Shown piece after piece: positions 35,301 to 45,299 of a DNA stretch of 64,000 bases; position 1 is the first letter of the stretch, and each line of letters starts with the position of its first letter. Made by a program: the position numbers and the translations under genes. The stretch is from Roseiarcus sp963820775 (GTDB lineage Bacteria > Pseudomonadota > Alphaproteobacteria > Rhizobiales > Beijerinckiaceae). Below the pieces are notes generated by a model. That model was not told the DNA's origin. It searched no databases and saw nothing but the letters and a program-made list of their open reading frames with translations. The stretch is taken from the NCBI GenBank assembly GCA_963820775.1, contig CAWGBF010000001.1:457199-521198 (forward strand). Direction: 5' to 3'.

Positions 35301-36392
35301 TTAGTTTCGCGCCGGCGGAAGGAGCTTTCGATCAATGAACAACTGAAGGGCGCCGCAGAAGGCGTCCCGAGTGTCGAGCGCGGCGTTGAAGCCGGCCTTG
35401 CGAAGCTTGACAGTGCTTACAAAAGCCACGGGGCCCGCGGGGGCGCCGTACGCAAACGCAAAGTCGGCGTGTTGATCACCCTGTCCGACAAACGAGCGCA
35501 GGTCACCGCTCGCCAGGCCGTACTTGGCGACGATCTTCTTCCAGACTTCCGCGGTGTCACGAATATACCCTGCAAGGCTAGTGGGCTTATCGGCCCCCAC
35601 ATTCACCCCCAGCGTCTCCGCCAACGCCGCCCACACGCTCCGCCACTCGAAGACGTCGCCATTGGTCACGTTGAAAATCTCGTTCGCCGCCTGGGGCGCG
35701 TGCGCCGCCCATGCCATGGCCTGGCCAACGAGATCAGCGTCGGCCGCTTCCCAGACGAACGATGGGCCGCCGGGAAAGCTGAACGCCTCGCCCTTCTCGC
35801 GGCGGATAGCAGCATACACGCCGATCGCCGGGAGGACGTTCAGGGCGCCGGGTGTCTTCCCGGTAACAAGCTGGGGACGCAGCGCTGTGTAAGTAAACCC
35901 GTGCTTGGCGCCCGTGTCGCGAACATAGTCCTGCTGATCGAGGAAAAAGTTTGGGTGATTGTCGCGCGGGTCGCTTTCACGGGCGGGGATAGCGATGGGG
36001 TGAAGGTGGACGCCATAGGCCTTCGTTCCCTGCACGATAGACACGTGTTTGAGGGCGGACTTGCCCGAAACAAGGGGTTCGATCACGTTGCGCAGCATCG
36101 CATCGTTGGCCTCGATCTGCGCTGCGTTCGACCAACCGCTGACGAGATCATCCGCATTCTCGTAAATCGCCGCATACGCAACGTGCGTAACGTCGGCGAG
36201 CGGGGAAAGCGCCTGGCGGGCGGCTTTCTCATCTCGCAAGTCCAACGGAATGAACCGAAAATCTCGCCCACTCGGCAGTTCCGGTTTGCGCCTCGAAACG
36301 CCGACGACATCCCAGTCCGCAGACAAGAATGACTCAATAGCAGCAGCGCCGATGAGGCCGCTCGCGCCCGCAACCAGAACCTTATTCTTCAA
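35301..36392 (-). CDS. PRISE-type SDR (progesterone 5-beta-reductase/iridoid-synthase-like)
   Basis: 363 residues, extended atypical SDR. It has an N-terminal NAD(P) motif VLVAGASGLIGAAAIESFL, VVGVSRRKPELP, IVQGTKAYGVHL and a DQQDYVRD segment. Together with FNVTNGDVFEWRSVWAALAETLG these are typical of the PRISE group reducing enones. Full length. It stands alone, upstream of an unrelated transporter; the substrate is unknown. Confidence 0.82.
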   Translation of the reverse strand: MKNKVLVAGASGLIGAAAIESFLSADWDVVGVSRRKPELPSGRDFRFIPLDLRDEKAARQALSPLADVTHVAYAAIYENADDLVSGWSNAAQIEANDAMLRNVIEPLVSGKSALKHVSIVQGTKAYGVHLHPIAIPARESDPRDNHPNFFLDQQDYVRDTGAKHGFTYTALRPQLVTGKTPGALNVLPAIGVYAAIRREKGEAFSFPGGPSFVWEAADADLVGQAMAWAAHAPQAANEIFNVTNGDVFEWRSVWAALAETLGVNVGADKPTSLAGYIRDTAEVWKKIVAKYGLASGDLRSFVGQGDQHADFAFAYGAPAGPVAFVSTVKLRKAGFNAALDTRDAFCGALQLFIDRKLLPPARN

Positions 36393-36687
36393 ATCTCTGC
36401 CCGTTCTTACTTGATTGGCCGTGGGGCCGCGCCCCGCTTCAAACTTGGACGTTAAATCGATCGAAAGCCATCTTACCGACGCCCAGCTAGCTGGGCTAAT
36501 AACTAGATTTGTGCCGGCGTCTCTGTAGGGTCGCTCGCGGCATAATAATTATTCGGCAGCGGAATGAGTTCGCCTGCACCTATAGCCGGGGCGCGAGATC
36601 CTGAAGGCAATCGTCCATGTCCTGCGCGGCGGCTCCGCCTTCCGTCGCCGCAAGCTGTGATGAAAGCAATGGCTCAGCGGCGCGCGT

Positions 36688-37683
36688 TCAACCGCCGAAA
36701 CGCTGTCGATAGTCCTGTGGGCTCACGCCCTGGAGCCGCACGAAACCTCGCCGCATCGTCTCTTCCGAGCCGAATCCGCAGCGCGCCGCGATCCGCTTGG
36801 CGGGCAGGCGGGTGTCGGCGAGCAACTGACGGGCCGCCTCGACGCGCAGACGCTCGATCGCGCGCGCGGGCGTCAGGCCCGTGGCCTCGCGATAGCGGCG
36901 CAGGAAGGTCCGCTCGCTCATGCCCGCCTGCGCCGCCAGGCGGGAAAGCGGCAGATTCTCGGCGAGATGTTTGGCGAGCCAGCCGTGCAGCTCGCCGAAA
37001 TAGTCGTCCCCCGATTGCAGCGAAAGCGCGGCGCTGAACTGCGCCTGTCCGCCGGGCCGCTTAAGGAACATCACCAAATGTCGCGCGACGCTGAGCGCGA
37101 CTGGGCGCCCGAGGTCTTCTTCCACCAGCGCCAGCGACAGGTCGATGCCGGCCGTCACGCCGGCCGAGCTCCACACGGGGCCATCGTGAACGAAGATCGG
37201 GTCGGGCTCCACTGTCACCGCGGGATGGCGCCGACTGAGCTCATCGCAATATTCCCAGTGCGTGACGGCGCGGCGCCGATCCAGGAGGCCCGTCGCCGCA
37301 AGCAGGAAGGCGCCGGTGCAGACCGAAGCCGTCCGTCGTGCGGCGCTGGCGCGGCGTTTAAGCCATTCGACCAAGCTCGCATCCTCGGCGGCCTGCATTA
37401 CGCCCTGTCCGCCAGCGACGATCAGCGTGTCGAGCGGCTCGGCCGGGTCCGGCAGGGGCTCGGTCGCGAATGTCAGTCCCGACGTCGCGCGTATCTCGGC
37501 GCCTTCCGGAGCGATCACCCGTGTCTCGTAAGGCAAGCGCGCATGAGGCGAAATCGCCCGTTCGTTGGCCGCTGTGAACACCTGGATCGGCCCCGCCACG
37601 TCCAGCATCTGAACGTCCGGGAAGGCCAGCACCTCGATACGCCGCGAGACGATTGGCGGGATTTGTGGGGTCTTTGGCGACAT
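36688..37683 (-). CDS. GlxA-type regulator: DJ-1/PfpI domain plus AraC DNA-binding domain
   Basis: 331 residues. The N-terminal DJ-1/PfpI domain (about 15-190) has VLAFPDVQMLDVAGPIQVF, LIVAGGQGV and Cys in ASVCTGAFLLAATGLL. The C-terminal AraC double helix-turn-helix (about 225-331) has LAAQAGMSERTFLRRYREATGLTPARAIERLR and CGFGSEETMRRGFVRLQGVSPQDYR. ATG 37683 is at the right place for the domain. Divergent from the AhpD-like and DJ-1-like genes, which it probably controls. Confidence 0.9.
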   Translation of the reverse strand: MSPKTPQIPPIVSRRIEVLAFPDVQMLDVAGPIQVFTAANERAISPHARLPYETRVIAPEGAEIRATSGLTFATEPLPDPAEPLDTLIVAGGQGVMQAAEDASLVEWLKRRASAARRTASVCTGAFLLAATGLLDRRRAVTHWEYCDELSRRHPAVTVEPDPIFVHDGPVWSSAGVTAGIDLSLALVEEDLGRPVALSVARHLVMFLKRPGGQAQFSAALSLQSGDDYFGELHGWLAKHLAENLPLSRLAAQAGMSERTFLRRYREATGLTPARAIERLRVEAARQLLADTRLPAKRIAARCGFGSEETMRRGFVRLQGVSPQDYRQRFGG

Positions 37684-37746
37684 CGCCAAATCGTGCCCGA
37701 CTAAATTGGCGATGTCGAGGTCAATTCGCGAAGCCAAGGAGCGGCG

Positions 37747-38319
37747 ATGTCCATCTTCGAGGTTCAGACGATCGACCAGGCGCCCGAAGGGTCCAAGGCG
37801 CCGTTGGCGAAACTGCAGCAGGCCTTCGGCATGGTCCCGAATGTCGCCGGAATCATCGCCAATTCGCCGGTTCTGGCCAATATCTTCGTCCCCCTATTCG
37901 AGGGCGTGCACGGTGGGACCTTCACCGAGGCCGAGATCCAGACGCTGCTCCTGACCAATGCGGTCACCAACAGCTGCGCCTGGGCGGTCGCCTTCCACAG
38001 CTATCTCGCGCTCAAGGCGGGCCTTACTCCAGCCGATGTCCAGGCGATCCGCGAACGCCGCGCGCCGCGGGAGCCGCGTTACGCGGCCCTTTCGGCCTAC
38101 GCCCGCAACCTGATCGAAAAGCGGGGCCACGTGGGCGACGCGGCGGTTACGGTGCTCCTCTCTGCCGGCTTCAGGCCGGACCAGGCGCTGGAGGTGCTAG
38201 CGGTCAGCGCCGCCTCCACGATCACCAACTACACCCTGAACATCGCCGAGCCGCCGCTCGAGCCGATGTTCCAGGCGCACGCCTGGCGGTCCGACACCGC
38301 CGTGCTGGTCGCTTTCTGA
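37747..38319 (+). CDS. Carboxymuconolactone decarboxylase/AhpD-like protein
   Basis: 190 residues of the AhpD-like alpha-helical family. The core motif reads NSCAWAVAFHS. The first Cys and the His of the usual CxxCxxxH are present, but the second Cys is Ala, so classic dithiol peroxidase chemistry is unlikely. It is followed 23 bp later by a DJ-1-like gene in the same direction and is divergent from a GlxA-type regulator. Probably part of a small stress or detoxification operon. Confidence 0.85.
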   Translation: MSIFEVQTIDQAPEGSKAPLAKLQQAFGMVPNVAGIIANSPVLANIFVPLFEGVHGGTFTEAEIQTLLLTNAVTNSCAWAVAFHSYLALKAGLTPADVQAIRERRAPREPRYAALSAYARNLIEKRGHVGDAAVTVLLSAGFRPDQALEVLAVSAASTITNYTLNIAEPPLEPMFQAHAWRSDTAVLVAF

Positions 38320-38342
38320 CAATCTGATAAGAAGAGGAAGAC

Positions 38343-39062
38343 GTGATCCCTGAAACCGCTCACCTGAGCATCGGATCGCTGCTGTTCGAGAACCTCGACC
38401 AGATCGACCTCACCGGCCCGTTCGAGGTGCTTTCCCGCCTCCCCAACGCAACCCACCGCATCTATGCAAAGTCGCGCGACCCGGCGCGCGACTTGATGGG
38501 GCTGCGAATCATGCCGGACGCGACGCTTGCGGAAGCGCCTCAGCTGGACATTCTGCATGTTCCCGGCGGACCGGGCCAAGAGGCTCTGATGGAGGATGAG
38601 GAAGTCCTCGGCTGGCTGCGTGGGCAAGCGGATGGCGCCAAGAAGGTCCTTTCTGTCTGCACCGGCGCGCTGCTCTTGGGAGGAGCGGGGTTGATCCGGG
38701 GAAAAAGGGCGACCACGCACTGGGCGTCGTTCCACCTCCTGCCCTGGTTTGGAGCCATCCCGGTGGACGAGCGGGTTGTGGTCGAGGGGAAATGGATCTT
38801 CGCGGCCGGCGTCACGGCGGGAATTGACGGCGCCCTTCAGCTCGCCGCCGAGGTGCGCGGCGTCGCAGCCGCGCACCGCATCCAGCTCGACATCGCCTAT
38901 GCGCCAGAACCACCCTTTCAGAGCGGGACGCCCCAAACGGCGCGCCCCGAGATTTTGGAAGCGGCGCGTCGAGACGTGGCCGAGCTGATCGCGCGGCGCG
39001 AAGCGAGCGCGCGTCGGGCCGCCGCCAGGCTTGACGTCGTTGAGGTTCATGAAAGGGCATAA
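38343..39062 (+). CDS. DJ-1/PfpI family protein (isonitrile hydratase-like)
   Basis: 239 residues, single DJ-1/PfpI domain. It has LLFENLDQIDLTGPFEVLSRLP, ILHVPGGPGQEALM, the nucleophile Cys in VLSVCTGALLLGGAGLI and AGVTAGIDGALQLAAE, typical of isonitrile hydratase and related proteins. GTG start at 38343 with AGGAAG upstream. It follows the AhpD-like gene and probably shares its transcript. Its domain is related to the N-terminal domain of the neighbouring GlxA-type regulator. The reaction is unproven. Confidence 0.88.
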   Translation: MIPETAHLSIGSLLFENLDQIDLTGPFEVLSRLPNATHRIYAKSRDPARDLMGLRIMPDATLAEAPQLDILHVPGGPGQEALMEDEEVLGWLRGQADGAKKVLSVCTGALLLGGAGLIRGKRATTHWASFHLLPWFGAIPVDERVVVEGKWIFAAGVTAGIDGALQLAAEVRGVAAAHRIQLDIAYAPEPPFQSGTPQTARPEILEAARRDVAELIARREASARRAAARLDVVEVHERA

Positions 39063-39107
39063 GCCGGCGCGGAAAGGAGAGGACCGCACCGCGCCCGTAG
39101 CGCTCAG

Positions 39108-39518
39108 TCAGCTCGCGCGAGTAGCGAACTCGATCCTGACGCCGCCGGGTATGGCGCAAATGAAATGATGCGTGGCCGAGCCCGGGCGGATCGGCTGCGG
39201 CGTGAACTCGACCACGACGCCGGGATGGCTGCGAACGCGCTCGTAGACATTAGCGAGCCCCGCGTGGTCCGCGACCGCGAGCGCGAGGTGGTGCAGGCCG
39301 ATATTGGTCTTGCGGTTGAAAGCCAGCGCGTTTTTAGGATCGACGACGCGCCAAAGCGTGAGCGTCACGCCTCCATCGGAGACGAACACGGCCGGGTAGG
39401 CGTCGTTCCGGCCGACTTCCTTGAAGCCCAGAGTCCCGCAGAAGAAGCCCGTAGCCTCGTCGAGGTCGCGAACGGCAAGGCCGACGTGGTGCACGCCATG
39501 GGTCAGAGCGTCGGTCAA
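39108..39518 (-). CDS. VOC/glyoxalase-fold protein
   Basis: 136 residues with two beta-alpha-beta-beta-beta modules. It begins GVHHVGLAVRDLDEATGFFCGTLGF and continues GLHHLALAVADHAGLANVYERV and HHFICAIPGGVRIEF. Metal-ligand-type His and Glu residues are present (VHHVGL, GLHHLAL, RIEF). It could be a dioxygenase, lyase or resistance protein. Convergent with the DJ-1-like gene. Confidence 0.85.
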   Translation of the reverse strand: MTDALTHGVHHVGLAVRDLDEATGFFCGTLGFKEVGRNDAYPAVFVSDGGVTLTLWRVVDPKNALAFNRKTNIGLHHLALAVADHAGLANVYERVRSHPGVVVEFTPQPIRPGSATHHFICAIPGGVRIEFATRAS

Positions 39519-39556
39519 AGTTCTATCCTTTTAAGCCTGGGTGATGACGCCGAGAC

Positions 39557-42187
39557 TCAGTTCCAGCTGACCGTATCATTGACGGGAAGCGGTCCCGAGG
39601 ACGGCACGGCTAGCGACCGATTGCCGCCGCAATTGTTGCTGTCGGGGTAGCATTCCCAGGTGACGGAGCCGTCTGCGTTTTTTCGGTAGTATTTGTATTG
39701 GATTGTGCTGCCGGCGGCGAGATTGACCGCGTTTTTCCACACCGGGTAGCTCGCCGAATCGACCGGAAGACCGAGGTTCGGGTTCCAATCGCCGAGCGCC
39801 GCATTGTCGCCCGTCACATACATGTACTGGCCCCACTGCGTAGTCGCGCTGACATTGATGTCGACCTCGACCTGACCGGGCGCCGGAGCGAGGGGGCAGG
39901 CGTAATAGCGGGAGCACACGGCCTGCGGGATGTCGAGCACCCTGCCCGCAGCGATATCCGCCATGAGATTAATGTATTCCCCTTGCGCCCAGTTGAGCGG
40001 CGCCATCGAGCCTGTGGCCTCACCGGGCGTCTCCCCCGGCGGAACGGTTACGGCCCAACCGGCTGGCGTGGCGGCGTCCGCCGGCAGCGTGGCGCTCGGA
40101 TTCCAGATCTGCTCGGAGATGAAGCCCTGGGGCGTGGAGAAGGCCTTCAGCGCCGCGAGGTAAGGCGCGCCTGCGGCGCCGTTTCCCGCCGCCGCGATCG
40201 CGTAATTGCCGCGCTCGGCGTCGAAGATCGGCCAGAGCCTCCCGCGGCCGGAATCGCCGTCCTTGTACGGACCGCCGGCGTTGGTTTCGCCGTAGCCGTC
40301 AAAATTGTACCGGAACCATGCCGGGTAGGCGTTGGCGCCGATCGTCTCTTCGATGACGCTGTCGTAGGCGGCGAGACTGCTGGTGATGGTGGGATCATTC
40401 GGCCTCTTCACCCCCATTCGGACCAGCTCGAGGAATCCGCCGTCGATGATGTCGACCGCCCGATGAACGCCGCCGCCATTGTTGATGGCGATGGTCATAT
40501 CCGGATTGGGATTGGCGGTGGGGTTCCAGCTCTGAGGCGGCGAGCCGCCCCGCGCGCCGGATGTGTTGACGCGCATATAGGTCTGCGTGCTGTTGCAGTT
40601 CGAATTGCGGTTCGGACAGCTCTCTGTGGTGTACGTCCAGGCGGCGATATTCTGCTGCCAATAGTCGGCCGCGTTCAGCCAGTTCGCCGCATCGGCGGGA
40701 TCGTTATTCGCAAGAGCGATCTGCGCGGCGTCGACCAGACCGGCGATTTCCGCCGCGATCGTCGAGGGCGAGTAGCCGCTCGTTTCCTCCCAGCGCTCCT
40801 GGGCGGTCCAGGGGCCGGCGGTGGCGATGAAATTCGCGATCCTCTGAATCTGCGGCCAGAGCGGATTATAGACCGCCGGACCCAGCCGGTAGGCCAGAAC
40901 GATCGGCATCGCCTGCTCGTCCATTTGCACAACGTTCCTGAACGGCGTTCCGTTCACGAAGGCGTTCTGCGGGAAACGTCCGGTGTTGGGATCGATGTCG
41001 TGATTGAAGAGCCAGTTCACGGCGCTCGCGGCGGACGCGCTGTCTCCGGCGGTGACCAAGGCGTTGGCGAATTTATACATGTCGCGGGACCACACGAGGT
41101 GATAGCCCAAGTTGTCATCCCCTGAGGCGGAACCCCATGGCGTTCCGATCCCCGCGATCATCGCCCCGTTGGTCTTGTCCTGCATGGTTTTGAGCGTCAT
41201 CGCGGACAAGTAATATTGATCGTCGGCCGTCCCGTTCTGATCGCTGAGCCTGGAATCATAATCGCGCCAGGCCTTATCATAGGCGCCCCGCTGGACGGAA
41301 ATATCCTCGCCGAGCGTGTTGCTGGCGGAGGCGATGGCGTCCGCTTGCGTCGGTCCGAAACCAACCACCACGACGAAGGTGATTACGGTTGCGGTCGCGG
41401 AATTTCCGCCCGTGCTCAGCCAGCCCATTTGCGCGACATTGCCATTACCGGTCGAACTGTAGGCCCATCTCATCGAGAACGGGTTGGGGTTGTTCGCAAA
41501 GAGGTCCTGCCAGCCGTCGTTCACTCCGTAATAGCCGTTCGACGCCATGACGACGCCATTCTGCACATTCCAGCCGAGCGACGCGCCCATCGCGGAAAAT
41601 GCGGAGCCGTCGCCGCTGCTTGCGACAAGGTAGGCATTGCCGCCTGAGGCCACCGTCATCGCGCTATTGTTCGCCGCGACATTCTTCAGGTAGGGCTTGT
41701 AGAGAAGGTAAAGGTTGAAATCTCCAACTCTCTTGCCGTTCAGAGCCTCGAAGGTGGTCTCTTGGATGAGGGTGTTGTTTGACGGGTCGGCGAAAATCGT
41801 TTTGGCGATCCGCCAGTCGTGGCCGGCGTTGCTGGTGACCGCCAGCCAGCGCATGGATCTGCGGTCAGGCTGCGTGACGGTCCAGCTTTGGTTCTTTTCC
41901 TCGTCGAGGAATGTCCTCGCCGTATTGCCGACCAGGAATTCCATGTTGGCCGTCGCCAGCGTATCGACGGTTGGGTAGTAGATCTCCGAGACATTGCCTT
42001 TATAGCCGGTGAAGTAGACGAACGAGCTCGTGGAATTGACTGCGGTCCCGACCATCGACTTCTGAGAGAAATCGTGGACTGGAGCGGCTCCGCAACACCC
42101 GGGAGCCGGACCTGTCGTCTGCGCGACGGCGTCCATGCCGAGGCTTGCCGCGAGCCAGACGCCAACCCCCAGCGGGATGAGTTTCAT
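39557..42187 (-). CDS. Secreted GH15 glucoamylase with C-terminal starch-binding CBM20
   Basis: 876 residues. A signal peptide (about 1-22, ending DAVAQ) is followed by a beta-sandwich N-terminal domain (about 30-290; GTAVNSTSSFVYFTGYKGNVSEIYYP) as in bacterial glucoamylases and glucodextranases. The (alpha/alpha)6 catalytic domain (about 315-745) has YHLVWSRDMYKFANALV and the general-acid Glu region ERWEETSGYSPSTIAAEI (~464-481). A CBM20 follows at about 773-876 (INVSATTQWGQYMYVTGDNAALGDWNP, TIQYKYYRKNADGSVTWE). It releases glucose from starch outside the cytoplasm. Intact. Confidence 0.92.
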   Translation of the reverse strand: MKLIPLGVGVWLAASLGMDAVAQTTGPAPGCCGAAPVHDFSQKSMVGTAVNSTSSFVYFTGYKGNVSEIYYPTVDTLATANMEFLVGNTARTFLDEEKNQSWTVTQPDRRSMRWLAVTSNAGHDWRIAKTIFADPSNNTLIQETTFEALNGKRVGDFNLYLLYKPYLKNVAANNSAMTVASGGNAYLVASSGDGSAFSAMGASLGWNVQNGVVMASNGYYGVNDGWQDLFANNPNPFSMRWAYSSTGNGNVAQMGWLSTGGNSATATVITFVVVVGFGPTQADAIASASNTLGEDISVQRGAYDKAWRDYDSRLSDQNGTADDQYYLSAMTLKTMQDKTNGAMIAGIGTPWGSASGDDNLGYHLVWSRDMYKFANALVTAGDSASAASAVNWLFNHDIDPNTGRFPQNAFVNGTPFRNVVQMDEQAMPIVLAYRLGPAVYNPLWPQIQRIANFIATAGPWTAQERWEETSGYSPSTIAAEIAGLVDAAQIALANNDPADAANWLNAADYWQQNIAAWTYTTESCPNRNSNCNSTQTYMRVNTSGARGGSPPQSWNPTANPNPDMTIAINNGGGVHRAVDIIDGGFLELVRMGVKRPNDPTITSSLAAYDSVIEETIGANAYPAWFRYNFDGYGETNAGGPYKDGDSGRGRLWPIFDAERGNYAIAAAGNGAAGAPYLAALKAFSTPQGFISEQIWNPSATLPADAATPAGWAVTVPPGETPGEATGSMAPLNWAQGEYINLMADIAAGRVLDIPQAVCSRYYACPLAPAPGQVEVDINVSATTQWGQYMYVTGDNAALGDWNPNLGLPVDSASYPVWKNAVNLAAGSTIQYKYYRKNADGSVTWECYPDSNNCGGNRSLAVPSSGPLPVNDTVSWN

Positions 42188-42431
42188 AGGCTTCCTCTTG
42201 GCGTCTCGCCGCGGCCGGCCGGTCGCGGATACGCTTCAATTCGAGTCGATCTCTTAGCTGAGAGCGACGCCCGTCCGATATGGCTTTTCGCGCAAGCGCA
42301 TTGCGCTGTTTGACCTTGGCCCCATCGAATTTGAGAGGTTCCACGTCCTGGCCTGGCTCGCAGTGATCCGCGTCACAGTAGGCGCAATTCTTGGGCCGGA
42401 CCGCTTTCGGTAGGACGGAGGCGAACCGCTG
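42188..42431. other. Spacer after the adhesin remnant
   Basis: Upstream of the glucoamylase start. On the minus strand it reads a short non-repeat peptide with a Cys/His cluster (CAYCDADHC) that I do not recognise, joined to the broken end of the repeat adhesin near 42,430. The glucoamylase promoter must lie here. Confidence 0.4.
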
Positions 42432-44866
42432 ACGCCTGAGATCGCCGTCGCCACATTCTGCGCCACAGTCGCGCTCGAAGGCGCGCTGATCGACGGCGAC
42501 CCGTTCACTGTCACCGCTACCGTCTTTGCGCCCTCAGTGTTGCCGAACCCGTCGTGGCGTTGACGGTTAGCGTATCCGGTGCCGCCGTCGAGTCGGCGTC
42601 GTCGAGATTGGCCAGCGCGGCGTTCACCTGAGCGAGCGTGCCCGTCAAAGTGAGATCCGTGGTGCGGCTGCGCGATACGCCGGCGCCGCCGGCGTTGCTG
42701 GTGGACAGGAGCCCGTTGACGTCGGACACCGTGACCGAGTATTGCTCAGTGGCCCTCCCGCCGCTCTCGCTGACGCTGATCCCGGCGATATTGGCGGACT
42801 TGCCCACACCAATCACGGCGCTCGCAGGCGCCGCGATCACCGGGCGGTTGGCCACCGTCACCGCGATCGACTCCTGAGTCGCGGAATTGTTGAGACTGTC
42901 GGTGGCGGCGAGCGCCTGGAGTTCACCTGCGTCAAATTGCCGGAGATTGACAAAGTGTTGGTGCCCGAGCCGCCGATGCCCGCGCCGACAGGATTGCTGC
43001 TCACGGACAAAAGACCGTTCGTATCGGTCACCGCCACGCTGAACGATTCGCCCGCGGTGTTGCCGGACTCGGCAAGGCTTACTCCGCTGATCGCGGTCGC
43101 CTGGCTCACGCCGAACGGTGACCGCGGTCGGCGTGGTTAGCGTCGGCTGGCCGTTCACGGAGAGCGCGATCGTCTTGGTCCCCGTCGAATTGCCGAAGCC
43201 GTCGGCGCCGCTAATGCTCAACGTGTCGTTAGCAGTCGTGGATTCGAGATCCGTCAGCCCGCCCGACAGGGCCGCTTGAACCTGCGCGAATGTGCCGCTG
43301 ATCGTGACGCTCGCGCTGTTGTTGTTGGTCACGGTCTCGCCGAAACCGGTGTTGACGCCAATCAGGCCAGACGTGTCCGTCAGCGGCACGGACATGGTCG
43401 CATTGGTGGTGTTTCCGGTCTCTCCGAGGGTGACGCCGGTGATCGGCGTCGCATGGTTCTGCGCCAAGAGCAGCGACGTCGGGACGTTCAGCTGCGGCGG
43501 GCCATTGACGGTGACCGAAATGGTCGCCGGAGTGGCGGCGGCGCTAGACGAGTCCGTCGCGTTGATCGTGATCGTGTCGGCGGCCAGCGACGAGTCGGAA
43601 TCCCGGAGGGATGTCAGCGCATTATTGATATCGGTCAGCGTGCCCTGAACGGTAAGCGACATCGTGCCGTTGCCGCTGACCGTGGCGGCGCCGGACTTGG
43701 TGGCGGTGAGATCGCCATGGGTGTCGGCGAGCGTGATCGCGAAGACCGCATTCGACGCCGCGCGGGCTTCGGCAAGGGTGATCGTTCCCAGCGAGTCGGG
43801 CTGCCCGACGCCGATCACGGCGGACGTGGGCGCCGTGATCACGGGGCCGCCGCCGACGTTGACGGCGACCGACCCCGTCCCGGTATTGTTAAGCGAATCG
43901 ACAGCGCTGATCGAAATCACGTCGCTCGGCGTGACACTGTCGGTATCCGACAGCGTCGCCAGCGCGGCGTTCACTGCGACCTCACTGCCGCTGATCGTCA
44001 GATTTTTCGTCCCAGACCCGGTGATGCTCGCGCTGAGCGGATTGCCGACAGTCAGGAGTCCATTGGTGTCCTTGAGCGTGGCTGTGAACGTCTCGCCCGC
44101 TGCGGTCGAAGCGCTTGACGGGGCCGTCACCACGGGCGGTCCGTTCACCGTCACGGCGATGTCGAACGGAGTCGCCGTGCCGCCGGAGCTGCTGGTCGCA
44201 GTGAGGTGGATGGTGTCCGACCCGGCCGTCGTGTCCGTGTCGGTGAGGGTCGTCAGCGTGCTTTGGATCGCGCTGAGCGAGCCGGTGATGGTGACGTTGT
44301 TCGAGCCCGAATGGGTGACCGTATCCCCGCCCTCGGGGGTGAGCGACAGCAAGCCGTTGGTGTCGGAGACGGTGACCGTATAAGTCACGCCCCTCTGGGA
44401 GCCGGACTCGAACAGGCTCACGCCGCTGATCGGCGTAGCCGGAGACACGCTGATGATCTTCGACGTCGATCCCGCAAAGACCGGCGGTCCGTTGCCGCCG
44501 GTCGCGCCCAGCACGATCTCATCCGCGAACCCGGCACCGGGGGTGCTGGTGACCATCGTTTCGGTGACCTGCACCGTCAGCCTGTTCGTCTGACTGAACG
44601 AGCCGAGGTTGATCGCGTTGTTGGTGAAGAAGGTGTTCGCCGCGGCGAGCGTCGCGAAGGTCATCGTCCCCGCGGCGATCGTCGTCCCGCCGACCTTGGT
44701 CGTGATGCTGAACGTGCCGGTCACGTTCGCGGTGATCGGCGACGCCAGGCCAAGGATCAGATTCCCAGAGAGATTTGCGGCTTTCAGCGTGAACGTCTCG
44801 GAGCTGGTGAGGGTCTGCGTCCCGGTTGCGTTCGATTCGCCGAAGGCGCCGCCGGCCGGCCGTGCT
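42432..44866 (-). pseudogene. Cadherin-like/VCBS-like repeat region of a large adhesin (3' part)
   Basis: About 800 codons of tandem ~90-residue beta-sandwich repeats, each with variants of GVSLAESG, FSVAVTDTNGLLS, G-GT-LTISG-L-QVNAAL, L-D-DS--ASDTI-I-ATDS and AVTVNGPPVI-AP. The start of the segment (SSETFTLKAANLSGNLILGL) is a distinct domain. The frame is lost near 43,125 and regained near 42,915, then lost again near 42,545. The last repeat stops abruptly at ISGV near 42,432. Thr/Ser/Asn/Gly-rich and acidic, as expected for a secreted calcium-dependent surface protein. It is the continuation of the Gly-rich segments upstream. Confidence 0.75.
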
Positions 44867-44869
44867 GCT

Positions 44870-45251
44870 TGGCGACGACGAGGCGGAATTCTTCCCATAC
44901 CCATTGGCGGAGATCGACGATCCGCCAGCGAACGACGGCGTGAGCGGCTGGGATCGGACCGCTCTCGACGATCGCGGCCAGCGCGGCCCGATGCGCATCG
45001 TTCAGCCGAGGCGCTTGTTCGGGCGGTTTTCGATCGATCAAGCCGTCCGGCCCGTGAGCCTTGAACTTGAGAACCCAGTCGCGAATGATCTGAACCGTCA
45101 CGCCGCCGATCTGGGCCGCATCGCCGCGCGAGGCGCCTTCGTAAATCGCCGCCAACGCCAGCAACCGCCGCGCCTGCGGCCCGTCCTTCGAACGCCTCGC
45201 CGCGGCTCTCACCCTCGCAGCGTCAACATCGGCCCGAAGCGCTATCGGCAT
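44870..45251 (-). mobile_element. IS630-family transposase N-terminal fragment inside the adhesin gene
   Basis: Codons from ATG 45251 give a helix-turn-helix transposase N-terminus: ARVRAAARRSKDGPQARRLL, AIYEGASRGDAAQIGGVTVQ and IRDWVLKFKAHGPDGLIDRK, then LNDAHRAALAAIVESGP and VDLRQWVWEEF. These are typical of IS630/ISRj-type ORF A. It stops at about 44,870, where the adhesin frame (GESNATGTQ) resumes. The catalytic DDE half is absent. About 430 bp of insertion thus separates the adhesin's Gly-rich and repeat parts. Confidence 0.8.
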
Positions 45252-45299
45252 GGCGAACCTCCTTCGTTCGCCACCTTGAATCAGCTCGCTGACGATTCG

